NCBI GenBank assembly: GCA_946006945.1
Contig: CAMFZN010000005.1
Coordinates: 1-34,758 of the forward strand
Reading direction: 5' to 3'
DNA length: 34,758 nt
Source: an uncultured Clostridia bacterium
GTDB taxonomy: Bacteria; Bacillota; Clostridia; Peptostreptococcales; Anaerovoracaceae
Positions 31,581-34,758 of the stretch are shown here, piece after piece (positions within the stretch are counted from its first letter, which is position 1; the number at the start of each line of letters is the position of its first letter). The notes beneath the pieces were generated by a model that saw nothing but the letters and a program-made list of their open reading frames with translations, was not told the origin of the DNA and did no database searches. Position numbers and translations under genes: made by a program.

Positions 31581-34500
31581 ATGAGATCCGACAGAGATAA
31601 CAGAACTAAGGGCGAAAAGGAAATCGACGATTTTCTTTCTCAGTTCGAAACTCCTGTTGAAGATATTTCGACGGATATCGACAGATATCTGAATAATTCC
31701 GGAGAGAGTGCTCATGTTGGAAGAGCTGATAGAAGGTCTGCAAGCCAGCCTTCTTCCTACGCTCAGACAAAGCATGTACAGAATGAAGCATACGCAGCGT
31801 CGCGTGAATCAAGCCCTCAGGAACCGGAAAAACCGGATAGAAAGAAAAGAAAGAATTCCGACAAGCCTAAATCAAAACGCAGAAACAGTTCTGCAGCATC
31901 TGATTCCAATGCAAGTCATCTCAAATACAGACTTTTCTATAAAGAGAATCCGGACTATGTCCCTGGCAAGGGCGAATATGTCATGGTTAATGGTAAGAAG
32001 AGAAAGAACAAGCCTTATAAGATAAGTATCAAGAAGCTCCTTCTCGACTGCGTTGCACTTGGAGCAGCAATGTGCATTCTGGCCTTTCTGTATGCTTTCA
32101 TCACTATCAGCTTCGCTCCGAAGATTAACGCCAATGATATATACGATGCAATCGAGAGAAGCTCTGTAATATATGATGATCAGGGCAAGGAGGTTGACAG
32201 CGTCTACTACAGCCAGGACCGAACGCTTATCAAGTATGATGACTGCCCGGAGGATCTGATTAACGCGTTTGTTGCACTTGAGGATAAGACCTTCTGGAAG
32301 CATCACGGTTTCAACTGGACAAGAATGGTTGGAGCTGTTGTAAGCTCACTTACCGGAGGCGGACGAATATCCGGTACAAGTACAATCACACAGCAGCTTT
32401 CACGAAATGTGTACCTTGCTGATGTTAAGAGTGAACGATCCATAAAGCGAAAGATACTTGAGATGTACTATGCCGCTCAGATCGAGAAATGTCTTTCTAA
32501 AGAAGAGATAATCGAGGCATATCTCAATACAATTTATCTCGGCTTCGGCTGCTATGGAGTTGATGCTGCAGCCCATGCATACTATTCAAAGGAAGTAAGT
32601 GAGCTTTCTCTCGTTGAGTGTGCATCGCTTGCTGCTCTTCCTCAGGCACCTGACACATATGCCCTTGTACAATATGTATCTGATGCCAACCTGAGTGAGG
32701 ATACAACTAACATTATTATTCGCGAGCCTGATACATATGTTGCAAATGATATAGCCAAAGGCAGAAGAGATACCTGTCTCAACCTCATGAAGGAACAGGG
32801 CTATATTACAGAAGATGAATATAATAAGGCATATAACAAGGATCTTATCGACTTTATTAAGCCGACAATTGATTCAGGTAATTCAAATTACGCTTATTTC
32901 CACGAGTATCTGATTGATCAGGTAGTATCTGACCTTATGGAAGAATACAATCTTTCATATGCAGAGGCTGAATCAATGGTTTACACCAAGGGTCTGAAGA
33001 TTTATTCTACAATTGACTCTGAGGCACAGAAGGCAGCGGTAAAGGAGTTCCAGAATCCTGCCAACTTCCCTTCTGTAATGAACATCAGATATGATGCTGA
33101 CAAGAACATCATCTCTTCTAACGGAAGCATTCTTCTCTATGATTACGATGATTTCTTCAACGATAACAACAGCTTTGTATTCAAGGATGATGAGGCACGA
33201 CTTAATTCTGACGGTTCTGTTACTGTAGTTAGAGGCAAGCGTCTTAACATCTACACTACACAGTATGACGGCACAACAGACTACAGTCTGGAGTTCAAGT
33301 CAACCTACGTATATGATGGAACACTTTACACATATTCAGGCGGATACATCAATATTCCTGCACAGTATAAGACACTTGACGGTGATGATAATCTAGTAAT
33401 TTCAGCAGACTACTTCAAGGATTATCCTGATGTGTGGAAGGTCAAGAAGGATAAGATAGTAATCACTGAGAACGGATATACTCTTACTCCTAAGACAATT
33501 CAGCCTCAGGCTGCAATGGCAATAGTTGGAGTTGGAACCGGTGAGGTTAAGGCCCTTGTTGGAGGAAGAAGCACCAAGGGACAGAGACTCTTCAACAGAG
33601 CGCTTAACCCTAGACAGCCTGGATCGTCAATTAAGCCGCTTGCAGTTTATGGAGCTGCTCTTCAGAAGAGCTTTGACCTTGCTGAGGCCGGTAAGGAATG
33701 GACATATACCGATTTCGGCTATGACAGGCAAGGAACAAAGGGATACGGAGATTACATCACAACTGCATCAACTGTCGCTGATGAAAGAATGGTTGTCAAC
33801 GGAGAGGTATGGCCTACCAACTCAGGAGGAGGATATTCCGGTTCAGTATCCTTCAGACAGGCTATTCAGAGATCTATCAATACCTGTGCAGTAAAGATAC
33901 AGCTGCAGGTAGGTGTTGATTATTCAATGGAGCTGCTTGAGAAATTCGGTCTTACAACACTGGTTACATCTGCTGATAACGCAACAGTTAACGATGAGAA
34001 TACAGCTGCTCTGGCTCTTGGAGGTATGACTAAGGGTGTTATTCCTCTTGAAATGGCACTTGCATATGCAACCTTCCCTGCCGGGGGAACAAGAAACAGC
34101 GCTGTAGCTTACACAAAGGTTGAGAATTCCAAGGGTGAAGTTATTCTTGAGTCCAAATCTGAAGAAACAAAGGTTCTCGATGAAGGCGTTGCATGGATTA
34201 TGACTGATGTACTTAAGTCAGTAGTAACAAATGGTCTTGGACGACCTGCTGCCCTTTCCGGAGCACAGGCCGGCGGTAAGACAGGTACTACAAGTGACAA
34301 GTATGATATCTGGTTTGACGGATTCACTCAGTCATATGCTGCAGCACTATGGATCGGAACAGACGTCAACCTTGAGCTTACATCCATGTCATCTACTACT
34401 GCAGCTCTCTGGGGCAAGATTATGAACCAGGTTTCAGCTGCTAAGGAAGGAACATACAGGGAGATGCCTGACAATGTAATCAGATACAGGGGTGAATACT

Positions 34501-34758
34501 TCACCAAGGGTACTGAGAAGGGCCTCTCCAAGTACAAGAGTTATAAAGACAACGATAAAGACAAAGACAAAGATAACCCATCTAAGGAAACTCCTGGCCT
34601 TCCTGACAACGGTAACACCGGCGGCGATTCCGGCGGCGGAAATACCGGAGGTAACACCGGCGGTGATTCCGGCGGCGGAAATACCGGAGGTAACACCGGC
34701 GGCGATTCCGGCGGCGGAAATACCGGAGGTAACACCGGCGGCGATTCCGGCGGCGGAA
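31581..34758 (+). CDS. Bifunctional class A penicillin-binding protein (PBP1A type), 3' partial
   Basis: The reading frame is open from the ATG at 31581 (AGGAGG upstream) to the window end, 1,059 codons without a stop. A long Ser/Lys-rich cytoplasmic tail (about 1-145) precedes a membrane segment (about 152-177). The GT51 transglycosylase has ALEDKTFWKHHG (catalytic E234), GTSTITQQLSRN and EAYLNTIYLGFGCYGVDAAA. The transpeptidase has SSIK (682-685), SIN (765-767) and KTGTT (900). A charged KDKDKD segment and Asn/Thr/Gly/Asp/Ser repeats follow, apparently an extracellular disordered tail. It synthesises and cross-links peptidoglycan. Confidence 0.93.
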   Translation, partial: MRSDRDNRTKGEKEIDDFLSQFETPVEDISTDIDRYLNNSGESAHVGRADRRSASQPSSYAQTKHVQNEAYAASRESSPQEPEKPDRKKRKNSDKPKSKRRNSSAASDSNASHLKYRLFYKENPDYVPGKGEYVMVNGKKRKNKPYKISIKKLLLDCVALGAAMCILAFLYAFITISFAPKINANDIYDAIERSSVIYDDQGKEVDSVYYSQDRTLIKYDDCPEDLINAFVALEDKTFWKHHGFNWTRMVGAVVSSLTGGGRISGTSTITQQLSRNVYLADVKSERSIKRKILEMYYAAQIEKCLSKEEIIEAYLNTIYLGFGCYGVDAAAHAYYSKEVSELSLVECASLAALPQAPDTYALVQYVSDANLSEDTTNIIIREPDTYVANDIAKGRRDTCLNLMKEQGYITEDEYNKAYNKDLIDFIKPTIDSGNSNYAYFHEYLIDQVVSDLMEEYNLSYAEAESMVYTKGLKIYSTIDSEAQKAAVKEFQNPANFPSVMNIRYDADKNIISSNGSILLYDYDDFFNDNNSFVFKDDEARLNSDGSVTVVRGKRLNIYTTQYDGTTDYSLEFKSTYVYDGTLYTYSGGYINIPAQYKTLDGDDNLVISADYFKDYPDVWKVKKDKIVITENGYTLTPKTIQPQAAMAIVGVGTGEVKALVGGRSTKGQRLFNRALNPRQPGSSIKPLAVYGAALQKSFDLAEAGKEWTYTDFGYDRQGTKGYGDYITTASTVADERMVVNGEVWPTNSGGGYSGSVSFRQAIQRSINTCAVKIQLQVGVDYSMELLEKFGLTTLVTSADNATVNDENTAALALGGMTKGVIPLEMALAYATFPAGGTRNSAVAYTKVENSKGEVILESKSEETKVLDEGVAWIMTDVLKSVVTNGLGRPAALSGAQAGGKTGTTSDKYDIWFDGFTQSYAAALWIGTDVNLELTSMSSTTAALWGKIMNQVSAAKEGTYREMPDNVIRYRGEYFTKGTEKGLSKYKSYKDNDKDKDKDNPSKETPGLPDNGNTGGDSGGGNTGGNTGGDSGGGNTGGNTGGDSGGGNTGGNTGGDSGGG
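34611..34758 (+). repeat. 39-bp tandem repeat coding the Gly-rich PBP tail
   Basis: Four copies of a 39-base unit (34611-34649, 34650-34688, 34689-34727, 34728-34758 partial) encode NTGGDSGGGNTGG. Copies differ by at most one base (GGC/GGT) where complete. The window ends inside the fourth, consistent with an assembly break. Confidence 0.95.

Noticed and set aside
34541-34735. Minus-strand open frame with Pro/Glu/Ser-rich repeats (PPVFPPPESPP)
   Set aside because: It is the antisense shadow of the Gly-rich PBP repeat, with no ribosome binding site.
34611-34758. Possible CRISPR-like array
   Set aside because: The 39-base units are contiguous with no spacers and code a regular peptide in the PBP frame.

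Overview
The window looks like a piece of a low- to mid-GC Firmicutes genome, most likely a gut or rumen Lachnospiraceae-type clostridium. Supporting this are the alaS-ireB-ruvX order, a DUF896 protein, a Spo0A-C-like regulator, the ftsK/rimO/pgsA/cinA/recA order, strong AGGAGG ribosome binding sites and a GAAC-N4-GTTC SOS box. The window starts inside hisZ and ends inside a tandem repeat of a PBP gene, so both ends may be contig breaks.

Layout. Positions 1-822 (minus) hold a partial, apparently frameshifted hisZ and a TrpR-like yerC with an operator inside its promoter. Positions 994-2342 hold two divergent envelope proteins: a membrane-anchored CHAP hydrolase and an unknown membrane-anchored protein. 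Positions 2411-7997 (minus) form the accessory region: a LysR regulator followed by a DUF2798-like membrane protein, a flavodoxin-fold FMN oxidoreductase resembling flavone reductase, a bacterial chalcone isomerase of the Eubacterium ramulus type, a DUF1097 membrane protein and a cytoplasmic His-rich LVIVD beta-propeller. I read this as a flavonoid-catabolic operon: the reductase would convert flavone to flavanone, and the isomerase would interconvert flavanone and chalcone. The propeller and the two membrane proteins have no assigned role that I know of. No enoate reductase, flavanone-cleaving reductase or phloretin hydrolase is present in the window.

Positions 8020-28894 (almost all minus) are core housekeeping: ruvX, ireB, alaS, DUF896, a Spo0A-C-like protein, a ComEA-like protein, obg, rpmA, rplU with a structured leader, recA with a LexA box, cinA, pgsA, rimO, ftsK, rpmF, tmcAL, a coiled-coil protein, coaD, rsmD, recG, an Asp23-like protein and rpmB. 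Oddities here are an L21 with a SAP-like tail, an L27 without the Firmicute N-terminal leader and without a prp gene beside it, an AT-hook-like FtsK N-terminus, and one large structured intergenic element near 22.8 kb.

Positions 29171-34758 (plus) hold a membrane-anchored protein that resembles a degenerate PepD/M20 peptidase lacking its metal ligands, a pyridoxal-kinase-family protein, and a bifunctional class A PBP that runs off the end of the window in a 39-nt tandem repeat. No intergenic stretch reaches 300 bases. I saw no tRNA, rRNA, CRISPR array or insertion sequence.
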